This document shows positions 1 through 12,172 of a DNA stretch of 64,000 bases, piece by piece. A program made the position numbers and the translations under genes. Positions within the stretch are counted from its first letter, which is position 1, and each line of letters begins with the position of its first letter. Under the pieces are notes generated by a model that saw only the letters and a program-made list of their open reading frames with translations, had not been told where the DNA came from and did not search any database. The DNA is from Trichosphaerium sp. ATCC 40318. Lineage: Eukaryota; Discosea; Flabellinia; Trichosidae. The stretch is taken from the NCBI GenBank assembly GCA_038496445.1, contig JALMLS010000173.1, forward strand, positions 1 to 64,000, read 5' to 3'.

Positions 1-2389
1 GGTGTACCAAATCCCCTAGAAGAAAGTTTAGTTAGGGACTTTTTGCAATGAGGAAAAAAACAAGATAAAAAAAACTTGGGTGGTTTAAGTTTATGCTTAC
101 TTAAATAACTTCACATCTAAACTACCAAGCTTTGAAATTACTTCAGCCTTTAATGACGCATTCTTTGTAGCTGTTGCTTTAGCCTAAGAGGGAAAAAATA
201 AGTCAGAATAAAAGTACCAACCGAGGAAAACGAAATAAAAAATTTCGTTGAATTGTACCGCTGAACCATCGAGTATAGCATCAAGTAACGCATTACGGTC
301 TGCTGTAGATATTTCTGTTCCCTTTTTGTCCCTTCATAACGTTAGAGCGACACGGACGAGCTTTTTTTCGGGAAAGAGAAAAGAGCTATTTGATAACGTA
401 CTTAACAACGTTTACAACGTAGACTTGTGGTTTGTAGCTTGTAAGTAAGCTCTTGAAACGACTTTCAGCAACATCACCATAAGCAGTGGAAGAAGGATAG
501 TAGTAAGGGGTATTGGAAGCAGGGTCTTTGTTTCCAGTGAATCCAACCTAGCAAGTTTGTTAAGTTAACGGTCTACGAAAGCCAAAACCTTAAACATCTT
601 TTCGGCTTGAGCTTGGTCGATCCTAGATACAAGAGGAAATGCGCCAGTAGTATCACGCAACATTATAACAACTGATTTAGGGTGCTCTACAAAACTTGCT
701 TCGCCTGAAACAACAAGTAAGTACAATTTTTCAACGCAAAAGAGCAGTACCATCTGGTAGAGGAGTTGTGATAAAAGTGCCTTGAGGATTGTTCTCTACA
801 AAATCTCTATATCAACGTTAGAAGCGTAATGCCACTAAAAACGGTAATCATACCCTCGTTTGCGTGGAGCCTCAGCATCTGAATGTGTAACACTGGCGTA
901 TGAACGGTAAACGCCTTCGTGTTTCCAAATTGCACCGCTTGCGCCGTACATATCACCTCTTGGTGCCTATTGATGAGTTACAACCACAAACGCGTAACAA
1001 AAAATCCTCGTACTTGTTGAAGCATCACTTGAGATGGATCAATAACAAGTGATGATACACCGTTTTTCACAAAAGTATGTGCGTGTAGAGGAAGAGCATC
1101 CTTTTCAAAGTACAAATAGTGGAAAGTTTGTAGAGTATCCAAACAGTGTTTAATTGAAGCTGTAGATTGAGAAGCGCCAAGAAGAACGATTCCTAAGTGA
1201 TATTAGACCCTGCTAAATAGAGACTACAAAAATTGTTTATACGCACGCTTATCAGGGTTGATAACATGGAAAGGACCATTCTTAATACCAATGGACTCTA
1301 AAAAAGAAATTTAAGATACAGGCAAGTTGGAACAAATTCAAAGTAAAGGGCATGTACCTGGTGTTTGGTCACGCTCAACCAATGGGTTTTCTGATTTGTA
1401 GTTATGAGATATGTAAACGATCCAATCAGATGACCAAAGTTGAACACCACCATAACTAACCAAACGTTAGTCACAAACAATGTTGTCGAAAATGTTTTTT
1501 GGAGAATCTATACGCTACTCGCTTTGTACGCGTAAATACCAATGTAGACGCGTGGACGAATTTTTTCGAGTAGATACAAGTAATTACACTACTTTCAAAT
1601 CGATAGCGTTGAAAAATCAAAAGTCGCTACAGCAACCACAATGAATCTCTAATACGTACCCTGATAATCTTGATGAACATAATAAATGCCTACGGTTGAT
1701 TTAGCGCTTATCAAACAAAATAACTTTATACCTCAAGTACAAAGCGTGATTTCCGCTTTCCATTAGTGTACGAGTCCTCATTTCAGCAGCGCGATTTGAA
1801 CCTACAGCTGCATCATGCATGAATTTATGAGGGATATCTTGATCTGACATCCAGTCTGTTTGCTACAGACAACAATTAGACCAACAAACGAGATGGAGTT
1901 AAATAAACAAATTATTGACATATTTTCGTTAGAATTTGCTTTAAGGGTTCCACAAATACGTACAGCCTTAGCCAAGAAGCGAAATTGTTTCTTATCAATA
2001 GATTCAACGCCATCAGGTACAGAGTATTGATCTGTGTCAACAAAATACCTTGATTTTTCATCAGTCTCTATTTTTTCGAAGATCAAACGCTAAAAACTTA
2101 CACTTTATGATCAATAGGTGAATCAGCAGCGTCAGTGTGAATAGCTTTATATTTATCTAGATTTGAGCGTTACCAAACAAAGCCTACACGTGAGTTCTCC
2201 ATTTTCTTACCAGCTACACCCTCTGCAAGCATCAATAAATGGCGAAAATGTGGATTTCTGTACGTTGTACCATCTATTTTGCGACAAAGTAAGTAAAATG
2301 AGTTGTAAAGGTTTGTTTCACTCTATTTTTGTGTGTTTTGGTACTCTAGATTACGTACAGGCGGAAGGTGCGACTTGGTATCGTGCCAT
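1..2389 (-). CDS. ATP-type phosphoenolpyruvate carboxykinase-like protein, multi-exon, probably lacking the P-loop
   Basis: The gene runs leftward from an ATG at 2387-2389 (MARYQVAPSA) through about ten exons with short introns (one of 29 nt at 548-576, one of about 33 nt at 2157-2189). Seen: around 690-600 the reading HPKSVVIMLRDTTGAFPLVS aligns with the PEPCK core segment normally read H-x2-x-V-I-x-L-x2-D-A-F-G-V-L-P-P-V-S. About 480-250 gives VNV followed by GNRNISTADRN and LLDAILDGSA, matching the family's VNTGW, G-x-R-I and I-I-D-A-I-x-x-G-S. Near 1190-1080 IVLLGASQS and LPLHAH match the ILGTQYAGE and LSLHSG region. The kinase-1a P-loop (GLSGTGKT) and the DDEH motif expected next were not found; the reading there is VIDPSQVMLQQAPRGDMYG. 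Canonical PEPCK decarboxylates and phosphorylates oxaloacetate to PEP with ATP, so this copy may be a pseudoenzyme. The 3' end may lie outside the window. Family assignment is moderate; exon detail is inferred. Confidence 0.5.
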
Positions 2390-2877
2390 TGTGAAATTAA
2401 CTGCTGGATATCTTCCGAATGAATTTTGAGGAAAGACAACAACATGTTGCTCTCCTTCAAAGTCTATCTGCTTCTATACGAACTGGTTAACTTTTATTGT
2501 TTGTTTGCCGCCCAGCGTACAAAATCTCTTTTATTTCTGCTAATTCTGGCTTCTTGGAGCTGGGTTAACGCTCTGGTGGGTGTTTGCACTCGAATAGTCT
2601 ATCTTTTGTTAATTAAGTGTTTTCGTTACCTACACTCACTTGTTTCGAAGCTACAATGGCATTTTTACCCTTTGTTTTTTGCACGATTTTTGCCTGTCCG
2701 TGCCAAATTGACCTTGAAAGCATAGTAGAGAGGACAGGTGCGGTGTATGAAGCGTTTTAAGACCTACTGCCAGATGAGACTCGTTTTGACCAAGTCAAAG
2801 CGTAGAAGTTGTGAAAAAAACTTGTAAAGTACACCAACACTCGTTAAGTAACCAGAGACGAAGTGAATACAGCCCAA
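2390..2877. promoter_or_regulatory. Intergenic region between divergent PEPCK-like and ERB1 genes
   Basis: About 490 bp between two head-to-head starts, so it must hold both promoters. The open frames here are T-rich on one strand and resemble no protein. No clear TATA element or repeated operator was seen. Confidence 0.4.
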
Positions 2878-5800
2878 ATGTCTCACAGAAGAGGTACGCA
2901 GAAAAAAACGCGCAATGTCAAAGCAAACAGTTGTATATGCTTGTATAATTCGCGAAACGCTGTGCAAATGTTGAGAAATTTTTATTACCTTTTTGTTTTT
3001 TGGCAAATTCGCTGTGGCTCAGCTTACGTTACAGGAAAGCGCCCATCAAAGCGCAAGCGCCCTGTGGCGGCAGAAACTTCCTCCAGTGCCGCAAGCGAAT
3101 CAACAAAAGGCCCAAGTATGATGGGAGGCGTAGATTTATTCGATGGTATGCTCCAATATATGCTAAACGAGCCTAATACACATTTCAGTCGATGCTGCTG
3201 ACAGCTCCATTCAAAAGGAAGCAAACGCCACCACTGGTATTGAAGATGATCTAGAAAACATTAGGAAGCGCAAATTAGGCAAATTAAACAAAATTGACAT
3301 TGAAGCTATGGGCTTTAAGGATATTTCAGAGCTAGAAGATCTACTATACGATTCTGAGGACTCTGAAAATGAGGTACACGAAATGAATATACTTTGACAA
3401 GTCAATTAGCCAGAAAGAGTTTTTCTTTGTTTTTTGCGTTTGTTTTATTTTAATGCCTTTAGCGTACTCTCACTACAATCGGTAATGTACCACTTGAGTG
3501 GTATGATGATTACGAGCATCTTGGTTATGATCTTGATGGTAATCCAGTCAAAAAACCTAAACAGTATGATGAAATTGATAAATGGGTTACAAGACACGAA
3601 ACACCGACATCTTGGTACATGACATATCCTCGCATTTTCTATTTCTTTCTTTTTTTTTTCTGAAAATAGAAATGTCTAACAGCTTGTTTCAGGCGTGTTG
3701 TTTTCGATGAGAAAACTGGTAAGAAGATTGTCCTATCCGCAAGAGATCTTAAAATTATACAACAAATACGTAAGGGAGAGGAACCTGCACGATATGCGTC
3801 AGAGAATGTGCGTAGAACTTTTTTTTTTGTTTAGTTCTGTTTTTGACTGTATTATTAGTGGTTTGTTGAGTTTACAGAACATAAAGATGATACACATGCT
3901 GTAACTAACCGACCACCTACAAAATCAAGCTTCTTGCCTTCGAAATGGGAGAAACAGAAGGTACTACTTATTCAGTAAACCGATGAGATATTAAGACTTT
4001 TGTTTAGATACAAGAACTGATGGTCAAGATGCGCAAAGGGTTTATTAAATTTGATCCTGAAAAGTTGAAACCAAAGACAGATGATGGCATGCTTGAAGAT
4101 CCTCTTATTTCTCAACAGTTTTATGATATGTGGGGAGATGAGGAGGATACTAAAGATCCTCTTAACAGATTACTGGCGCCAAAAGAGCGTCCACCACGTG
4201 CGTTTAATTTTAATCGTTTTGTTTTCTTTTGTTTCACCAAATCTTCATTTGTCGCTGTTCTTTTTCCCTACGAAAGCGTAAATACCCTTTGCATTCTGTT
4301 TCAGTACAAAAGGGATTTACTTGGAGTGGGTTCGACGTTGACCAACCTTGTGTTCTTTGAACTTCAGAATTTTTTTGTTTTTTTTCTAAATTCCTTTATT
4401 AGAGAATGAAGAGTCATACAATCCACCTAAAGAATATCTATGGGATGAAAGAGAAGAGAATAATTATGATAAAACACCAAAAGAACTACGTAAACAATAC
4501 TGGAAGCCTAAATCATACGGCAAACTCCTTGATGTTCCGGCATACCAGCACTTTTTCAAAGAGCGTATGGATAGATGCCTTGATCTATACATGTGTAGAC
4601 GTCTACCTAAACCAAAGGTAATTATTTCTCACATTCTTCATTGTGAAGCCATTCTTTGAAAAAACCAAGAAGTTTCTAGACCGTAATTAACACGTGTTTT
4701 GTTTAGAAAACAAAACGAAAAAACAGGGATGATATTCCTCCTATGCCAAAACCAGAAGAACTCAGACCTTTCCCAGAAAAAGAACGTATACGTTATATTG
4801 GTCATGAAGGCGGTGTTCGATCTATTAGCGTTTATCCTAGTGGACAATGGATGCTCTCAGGTTAGTTTCTAAAACAAAAACAAATCACATTTATTTTTTT
4901 TTTTGACATATTTGTTTTATAGGTTCTGACGATAAAACTGTTCGTCTTTGGGAAGTACAAACAGGTCGTTGTCAAAACAAATGGCAATTTGACTCTATTA
5001 TACATCAAGTATCTTGGAATCCAAATCCTGACTACTGTTGTTTCTGTGTTGTTACGTAAGTGATTGTTTTTGTTGACGTCTTTTGGTTTTCTTTTCTTGC
5101 TTTTTTTTTTTACTCTACTCCTCGCTTGGTTTTTGACGCTACGTTGGTAGTGATAAATGTGTGTACTTTGTTGTCCCAGATATTGGTTCAGAAGAACAAA
5201 CAGCCTACACAAAAGCTCTATTTGGTGAAGATAGAGAAACTATTATACAAGATAAGATGCTATCAAAGGTACAATGGCATTACCCTACAGAAGAGGAGAG
5301 GGAACATAAAATCGCTTCTAAGATCACCTTTGCCTACGTTGTACGTACAGCGATACTCTATTGGTGTTTTAGGCTCTAACTAATGCAATGTATAGAAAGC
5401 AAGCGTAAAACATATGACTTGGCACTCCCGCGGTGACTACATGGCAACTGTAGCTCCTCAAGGTATGTTTATCTTTAGCTTACGTATTCGCTATCTTACG
5501 CGTCCGATTAGCTACTGCTACAGCCGTATTGTTTCATCGTATAACAAAGAGACAAACACAAGCACCATTTAAAAAGAATAAGGGTATGTGTGTTTTTCAG
5601 GAACGCTTACAGGCGATACACAGTGTGGCCTGTTGTTAAGGCAATCTATTGACATTTTCTTCTTTTTGTAGGTTACATTACCGCTGTAAAATTTCATCCA
5701 TTCAAGCCTTGGTTGTATCTATGCTCTAAGCAATATTGTCGTGTTTATGACTTAAAAACACGTAATCTGAAATACAAAATTACTGGTAATTTTGAATTCA

Positions 5801-6396
5801 TTTCGTCAATTGATGTTCATCCAAAGGGTACGTGCTAGTGGTTTGAAGATTTCTTTTATAACTCGTGGTTCGCTAACTGAACAAAACAGGAGATAATTGT
5901 ATCATTGGTACCTACGAGAAGCGTTTACACTGGTATGATCACGATCTATCGTCCGAAGCTCCTTGGAAGAGAATAAAGTACGTTTTTTTTTTCAATTTGC
6001 TCACAACTCGATGCGACACATTTCACTTTCTTTTTTTCTCCGTTTTTGTGGATGGAATGGCTGATTGCTTTTGTTTCTAGGTATCATAAAGACTCATTGC
6101 GTAAAGTTGTATTTCACCCAATGTATCCTCTTTTCGCTTCCTGTGCAGACGATGGACAGATTCACGTATACCATGGAATGGTGTACGATGATTTAACGAA
6201 GAATGCTTTGATTGTTCCATTGAAAATATTACGCGGTCACCAACGCGTAGACGGATATGGTACGTATTTACTTACGGGTACGGTGACATGGCTAACGTGG
6301 TTTTTTCTCGTAGGAATTTTAGACATCGCTTTTTACCCTGGACAACCATGGCTATTTAGTGCTGGCGCTGATTCAACAATACGATTGTGGGTATAA
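2878..6396 (+). CDS. ERB1: Ribosome biogenesis protein ERB1/BOP1 (BOP1NT domain plus WD40 propeller)
   Basis: Scaffold of the PeBoW/NOP7 complex (ERB1-NOP7-YTM1) needed for 27S pre-rRNA processing and 60S assembly in the nucleolus. About 15 exons: exon 1 2878-2893 (MSHRRG), exon 2 3035-3145 (basic, KRPSKRKRP), exon 3 3189-3373 (acidic, ending SEDSENE). The BOP1NT domain begins at about 3466 with TIGNVPLEWYDDYEHLGYD, the family signature, followed by WRVVFDEKTGKKI, MVKMRKGFIKFDPE, DPLNRLLAPKERPPR, YNPPKEYLWDE and YGKLLDVPAYQHFFKERMDR. WD repeats follow from 4795: IRYIGHEGGVRSISVYPSG, DDKTVRLWEVQTGRC, KHMTWHSRGDYMATV, ITAVKFHPFKPWLYLCSKQ, LRKVVFHPMYPLFASCADD and, last, FSAGADSTIRLWV with stop TAA at 6394-6396. 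Introns are 40-140 nt with T-rich 3' ends. The gene looks complete and intact. Identity is secure; individual splice sites are approximate. Confidence 0.95.
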
Positions 6397-7486
6397 GAAC
6401 GAATAAAAAATAAAAAAAAGCGGCGAGAGCAGTTTTGTAAAGTGATCAGTGTTTTTGTTGTTTTTTTGTTTGTGTATGGTATTTTTAATGTTTCTATTGC
6501 ATTACGTACATTTATTGTATCTTTACACGTGATTAAAATAAAAATGGTTTTAAACCAAATCTAGTACCTAAACTCCGTCAAATAAAATACTTCCAGCTAC
6601 GTCCTACTCGAAAACAGTCTTACTATCTTCTTTTTCCCGGATTTACGAGATCTGTTTTCGATAGTCTCAATAAGCGGTATATTGGCGTCCGACTCAAAAA
6701 TACATACCAATACTACTCAAAACAGAGTGCTACACTAATAAACGACAGATTTGCCCGACAAATCCGAGTTCCCCAATTTTTTTTTTCAAATCCGTTAACA
6801 ACTCGTTTTTTTTATCTGTGAAATATCGACCGAGCGTATTTATACAATACGAATTGTCTTTCGTGGCTTTTTGTGAGTTTCTCCATTGGGAGGTTTTCTT
6901 CCAAATCGTTTTATGCCCGTACCACCCACTCCACAATAAACACGCACGCGTATAAAAACGAATAAACGACTTTCTAGCATAAGTTATTACAGCTGACATT
7001 ACTACAGGTTGTGCGCTTTTGCCAATGCCAAAACAGTCTTAAAAACGTTTGGTGTAAGCAGCAGCAAGGTAGTTTATTCTTCGGCGTACACAAGTTTTTG
7101 ATGTTCCTAACAAAAAAAGCTTCCTTTCGCAGTTTTACTACAAAGTACACCCTATGTATACGCTAGTTGGCTTGTATATATCCTCTCATGCTATAGCAAT
7201 TGTTGTATATGATCAAAGAGCCATTCTGGGCCCAAGAATGCTTTGACAGCGACCGTTTTCCGAGATAGAAGTAGTTAAAAATCAAAAGAGTTTTAAAACA
7301 GGATAGTAACCCATCTCCACGCGTCACAAGTGTACCAGTGGTAGTGAAATAAAAAACACCATACAACACAAATAAAAAAGCCTATTGTTGGCGTATCACG
7401 TGTCGCTGAACCAAGCGATACTAACGAACAGTGGAAAAAATCATTAAAGCAAAGTTGTTTTATTATTAATGAAACAAAGTATTGTA
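6397..7486. other. Intergenic stretch, no supported gene
   Basis: AT-rich sequence between the convergent ERB1 and small basic protein genes. An 89-codon minus frame (6730-6999) and a 68-codon minus frame (7163-7369) show no recognisable domain and no good splice context. An AATAAA-like run just after the ERB1 stop (about 6401-6412) could serve in 3' end formation. Confidence 0.4.
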
Positions 7487-7961
7487 CTAACGACGGTTGT
7501 TTTCAACGTCCCCTGTGCTATAATATACAAAGACAAACCTTCCCCAATGTACGAAAACGTCCATAGCTGGCGCTGGATTGTGAAATAGCTTTGTTCTGAC
7601 TTCCTTTTGTGGGCCACACTCGAATGTTGTAAGGGTTTCCAAACCTTTGGCTCTACCGTTGTAATGGCTGTTCTTGTATCTCATTACTTGCGCGTTCGTC
7701 ATGTTGTACCTTTTTTTGCTCACTAACAATTGGATTAGTGAAACAAAGACCAAAGTGGGGCTGTGTACCTGCTGATCGGTGGTAAGTGAGCTGATAGAGC
7801 TCTGTCTCGTGGACAAACTCGACAGCTGGCTTGTACATCGATGGACGCTGTACTCGCTTTACTCTTGAGGTTCTAGTGTTTTTTATGGCGAATTGATTTG
7901 CACGTGCAGATGCAGAATAGCGGTTATGGGATGTAAACATTTCTTTCTTGTTGTTGCGCAA
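7487..7961 (-). CDS. Small basic protein of unknown function, two exons
   Basis: Exon 1 is 7769-7961 and exon 2 is 7487-7722. The intron of about 46 nt is GTACAC...GTTAG, and joining keeps the frame to give 142 residues. The N-terminal half is strongly basic (NTRTSRVKRVQRPSMYKP). The C-terminal half reads CGPQKEVRTKLFHNPAPAMD, then VFVHWGRFVFVYYSTGDVEN, and stops at 7487-7489. There is no signal peptide or TM segment. I do not recognise the family. The clean splice that fuses two protein-like frames is the support for a real gene. The start could also be the ATG eight codons in (MFTSHNRYS). Confidence 0.55.
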
Positions 7962-10900
7962 GTTATGGTAGAATTTAATGGATAGAAAGGCCAGAATAAT
8001 TTTGATAAAATAATCTTTTTAGTGCACAGACATGTTGATTTATTTTCGTTGGAGTCTTTTTTATTTAGGGCATAGTTGCAGTTTTAGTGACAAGAAACTT
8101 ACGAGGATGTGTTCACTGTTATAAACCGTATCCGTTACAACAAAATAATAGGCTTACATTGTAGGTGAGCGTCTTGTTCATCGTTGTGCTTTTGAAACTT
8201 TTTTTTCTGCAAAAAATTAAGAACATCTCCGAGTTAGTGACGCTCGGAAAAAAAAGTTTACCCACTCTAATCTCCGTATAAAAGCTTAGATAGTACAATG
8301 TTAACTGTATTTTACCTTTTGGAAATAAACCGAAATAGTCGTTTCAGTGTGAACACAAAAAAGATGAAATTTCAATATTTTTGTTCAAAAAAAAAATTCT
8401 ATTAGTTTTCATGTACCTCATGATGTGCTAACAAATTCCTTACAGATTTAAGAATTTCCGTTAGATCACAAGTGATTTGTGCGTATTTAACTTGGTGCAG
8501 CAAAGCGGTGGTTGTGATACGGTACTGCAAACTAAGCAAAAACAAAAATCCTTCGTAAAAAAATGAGATAGAACAAACCTAAGTTTTGATGGCACTCTGT
8601 GCTGGCCTTGCGATGTGATGCTTTTGTTTTTTCTATTTTTGTCAATCCATTTTTATAGAGAAAGCGAAATTCTTCGGGTAGGGAACTCCACGTGAATACA
8701 AGGTGTTAGAGAGCAAAAGTCTTGTTCTGGTTTTTTTTTCAGATTTGATTTTTTCTTTTGCCATTTTTTGTTTTTGTTGGTTTTGGGGCTAGGTACACAC
8801 GTATTTATATATCATGCGGAGTTTATAAATGATGGGTCAGTTTAAAACGAAGGATGGAAAATTACGTTAAAAACATCAGCAAAAAAACTTGCGAAGCTTC
8901 AGTGTGAGTGACATGTGATAGATTTATTAACGGAAACGTTTTAAGATAGTACACATAGTTATAGTATTGACATATCACCCCACTAGAATTGTAGCTGATC
9001 TACCAACCTAGAAAAGAAGTAAAGAAAGAGATTTTTTTTGTTGCCTTCTTTTCAAAAAAACTAAAGGACAAAAGAAACAAAAAACATGCTCTACGCTTGG
9101 TGCTAGTTGTAGGCTACTTTTGTACCTTTTCAACTTTTTGTCAATACAAAAAGGGTCACTCGAGTTCCCTACGGCGATATTTACCTAAATCAGCTGTTTG
9201 TTGACGTCTTTGGAACTTCTAAACTACACAAATCATTTAACAAAATAGTTTACCTACAACGTTATTTTTATCAACAGTTCCTCTTTGTACAGCGCGTCAT
9301 TGAGGTATGATCGATTCGAAAAGACATCTAATTATTTCTTATGTTTCATTGTCATGCGTGAATAGCACTATCACTTCGTATTGACCGCTGTATAACAATA
9401 GTAAGTCACACAAATACTTGCCTGAAAAAGTCCACTTTTTTTTGCTACAACAAGTGTGCGCTAGCGCTCAGCTACCTGTCATGATAAGTTAAAATGACAT
9501 AGTCTGCAATAATGACGCTTCCGCCGATATAAAATATTTGCCATCAATGGAGTCAAGCATGAAGACACATGTGTCTCATGTTGATTTGGAGAACGTTATG
9601 ATTTCTTTTGTTTAGCGCCACAAAAATTTTACTAATAGTGTGCTAGGGAGCCTCCATCGTATGCCATTTACCTACAACGAGTTTAATCAAAAGAAAAGTA
9701 AGCCTAAATCATATTTTTTCAGGTTTTTTTTTCGTACCAGTTTCCCTTAGATCACCGACATTGTTTTTTTTGAATACCACTACAGCGTATCTTTAAAATC
9801 ACGTGATTTTTTTTATATCATTTTTTGAAGTTTTATGTAACGAAAAGTCTAAACATGACCCTAGTGAAGCTTGACAAAGGACGTACTGATCGCAAAGTTT
9901 ATTAAAGCAGACGCTGGCTTTCAGGTTAGTTTCAAACTTCCATAAAAAAGACCACAAAAACCAAAACGTTTTGTTTGGTGACAACTTACGCATGCTTAAG
10001 TGATGGTTTCATGGCTTAAAATGTAGCCAACTGGATTCAAATTCTTTTGTGATTAAGAAGGATAAAAGCGGCTTGACGTTCATGATAAAAAAGGAAAAAA
10101 AAGAGGATAAGGGTTCGAAAGAGGAAAAGTTTTTTTTCAACAAGATCTTTTTGTAAATTTTTTTTTTTCTTCTCGAGCTCTTCTTTTCGTCCTTGCAATA
10201 AAACAAACTAAAAGCTTTGACGTATGAAAATTTGTTTAATTATTGAAACCACTTGTTAAACGTAATAACAAGGCTACGAGTGCCTTCCAATTCTAGTTTT
10301 TGAGTCCCTAATTTTTAAACAAACCAAAAAACCCACAAAACACTATTACTAGTTGGCAGTAAAAGTTGTCAACAAAACCGTATTTTTTTTATTTTTTTCG
10401 TTCAAAAACACGCATGGTATCGCTCGTACCCATTGAATATTTGATAGCAAAACCCCAACTTGAGTGTGTATTGTATAACGACAAAAAGATCGCACACGTG
10501 ATATCTTAAAAACCTAGTTCGTTATTTTAGTTGACGCCATTTACACTGTTTTTTTTACCATACGCAGCAAAGGTAGCACTTTTCCCAAGACGTTTTCGCC
10601 CGTGAGCTCGTTGCCATTTGCACACCCACGATACATCATTATTTTTTTTCAACTATTCGAAGTGAGCATAAGTTTTTTTTTTTACTTTAGCTCGCTGAAA
10701 CTTACCGTCACGTGATGTCGAACCGTTTTTAATATTTGTTCCATTCCGATCTTTTTTTTTTCAACTTGCAAAACCGTACCCTTTGCTAGCATTCGCCCAA
10801 AAAATGTACGCCACCAAGCGATCAAAAAACAGAAACAATTAATCTCACTACGTATACTTAATGACCTAAAATAAACAACCTAATCTTTACAGGCGACTTA

Positions 10901-11108
10901 CCTCACTCTCGACGCTACACTTTTTCCTTTGTTTTACAACAAAAACATTAGCAAAAAAGAAAAGTGCTCTTGAAGACAACCAGGCGAATCAAACTGGTCT
11001 AACGTACGGATAAGGTATGCATACAACGACAGCGGTCCCTAAAGAAACCTCTAATCTCATGTTTAGTAGCTCGCCTCTTACAAAAGAAGCCTATGACCGT
11101 CATATAGC

Positions 11109-11147
11109 GCCTTGGTTATCACTACAATCACTATGAATAACCAAGGC
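11109..11147. repeat. Short perfect inverted repeat (hairpin)
   Basis: GCCTTGGTTAT at 11109-11119 pairs exactly with ATAACCAAGGC at 11137-11147, giving an 11-bp stem and a 17-nt loop. It lies in a gene-poor region; the function is unknown. It does not fold as a tRNA by eye. Confidence 0.5.
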
Positions 11148-11795
11148 AGCTAAAATCGGCTTCTGTCTATAAATCCCCATTATTAAAAAGTAGATAATAG
11201 AGGAAGGGTTCATATTCCTTACATTGTTGTCGTGCTTATTAATCTTTTAGGACTCTATTATTTTAGTTTTTGATTCACTGTGTTTGTGTACTCTGTTTCG
11301 GCGCTTCTATGTAACGTATATAAAGCAGCAAAATAAAGAGAACTGTTGTTTAAACCAAGAAAAAAAAAGTGTTTGTTTCGTTTTGGGATTAACACTATTG
11401 AAATCCCTTTAAAAAACATAAGAACATGTCCATACGCAAGTGTATATCCTTAAATTATTAATTTTAAAGGGAAAACGTGATTGGCCTAAAACGTTTTTTG
11501 CAGATAATGCGAAAATGTTTGTCCCCAAAAACTATGTACAAAAACAACACTACAGCTATACCTTCATGATTAAAAGGTAAATTATTAACTAGTCATAAAA
11601 CTTTTCAAGAACAGTCAAAGGATTCGGAAACACCCGGACAACGTACTCAACGGTATGTGTAACGTTGTCATAACAGTTTTAAAACGAAGTTTTGATGGAT
11701 ACTATTAATTTGGAAAAACCGGTTTTATCACGTGAAACAATATCTCCGTATTCGCTATATCGCTTAGTTTAATCCTGTCTTTATAAACATGTAGA

Positions 11796-12172
11796 GTGAG
11801 GTTATATTATTTCTCCGCATGCGGAATTTTGCAGATTACGCCCTTTGACTACCCGCTAGCAACGCCGAGTCTTCATAATTTTGTGGGCGCTGGTGATACG
11901 GGGTCTATGAAGTGTGCTTTTGTCGTAGATGTATGCTTTGTATCTCGCGCTGGGAAAAAAATTTGTGCCCACGCGCTTTTGAGCTCCAAACCCTCACCAG
12001 ATACGTTTATTTCGCCAATGAAGAGCGCTCCTTCAAGGAAGTATGCGGGATCGGCACTGTGCGACGAGAAAATTTTGCTATTTTTTCGTGTCGTTGATAA
12101 CAAGCGTTTTAAAGCTTCTTTTACGTAACAAACCACATAATAAACGCTTTTCAAGCTGTAATTGCGTGTCAA
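11796..12172 (-). CDS. Doubtful open frame, both strands open
   Basis: Base composition is locally less AT-rich than the surroundings, and both strands are open for about 100 codons (plus 11796-12128, minus 11873-12172). The minus reading (AEALFIGE-like; actual segment EGALFIGEINVSGEGLELKS) looks slightly more protein-like. No family was recognised and no splice partners were found. It could be a diverged exon, a relic or chance. Confidence 0.15.

Noticed and set aside
1440-1470. Possible stop-codon reassignment (in-frame TAA in the PEPCK-like gene)
   Set aside because: Other genes here end at TAA, TAG and TGA in expected places; a short intron or frame change is simpler.
1298-1480. Open minus frame of 60 codons overlapping the PEPCK-like gene
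   Set aside because: The alternative frame (VQLWSSDWIVYISHNYKSEN) is more protein-like and fits the exon series.
11109-11147. Hairpin considered as a tRNA or CRISPR-like repeat
   Set aside because: No T-loop or anticodon arm, not repeated; simply an isolated inverted repeat.
8000-11700. Searched for transposons or reverse transcriptase
   Set aside because: No DDE, RT or integrase motifs and no terminal repeats seen; the frames there are homopolymer-driven.
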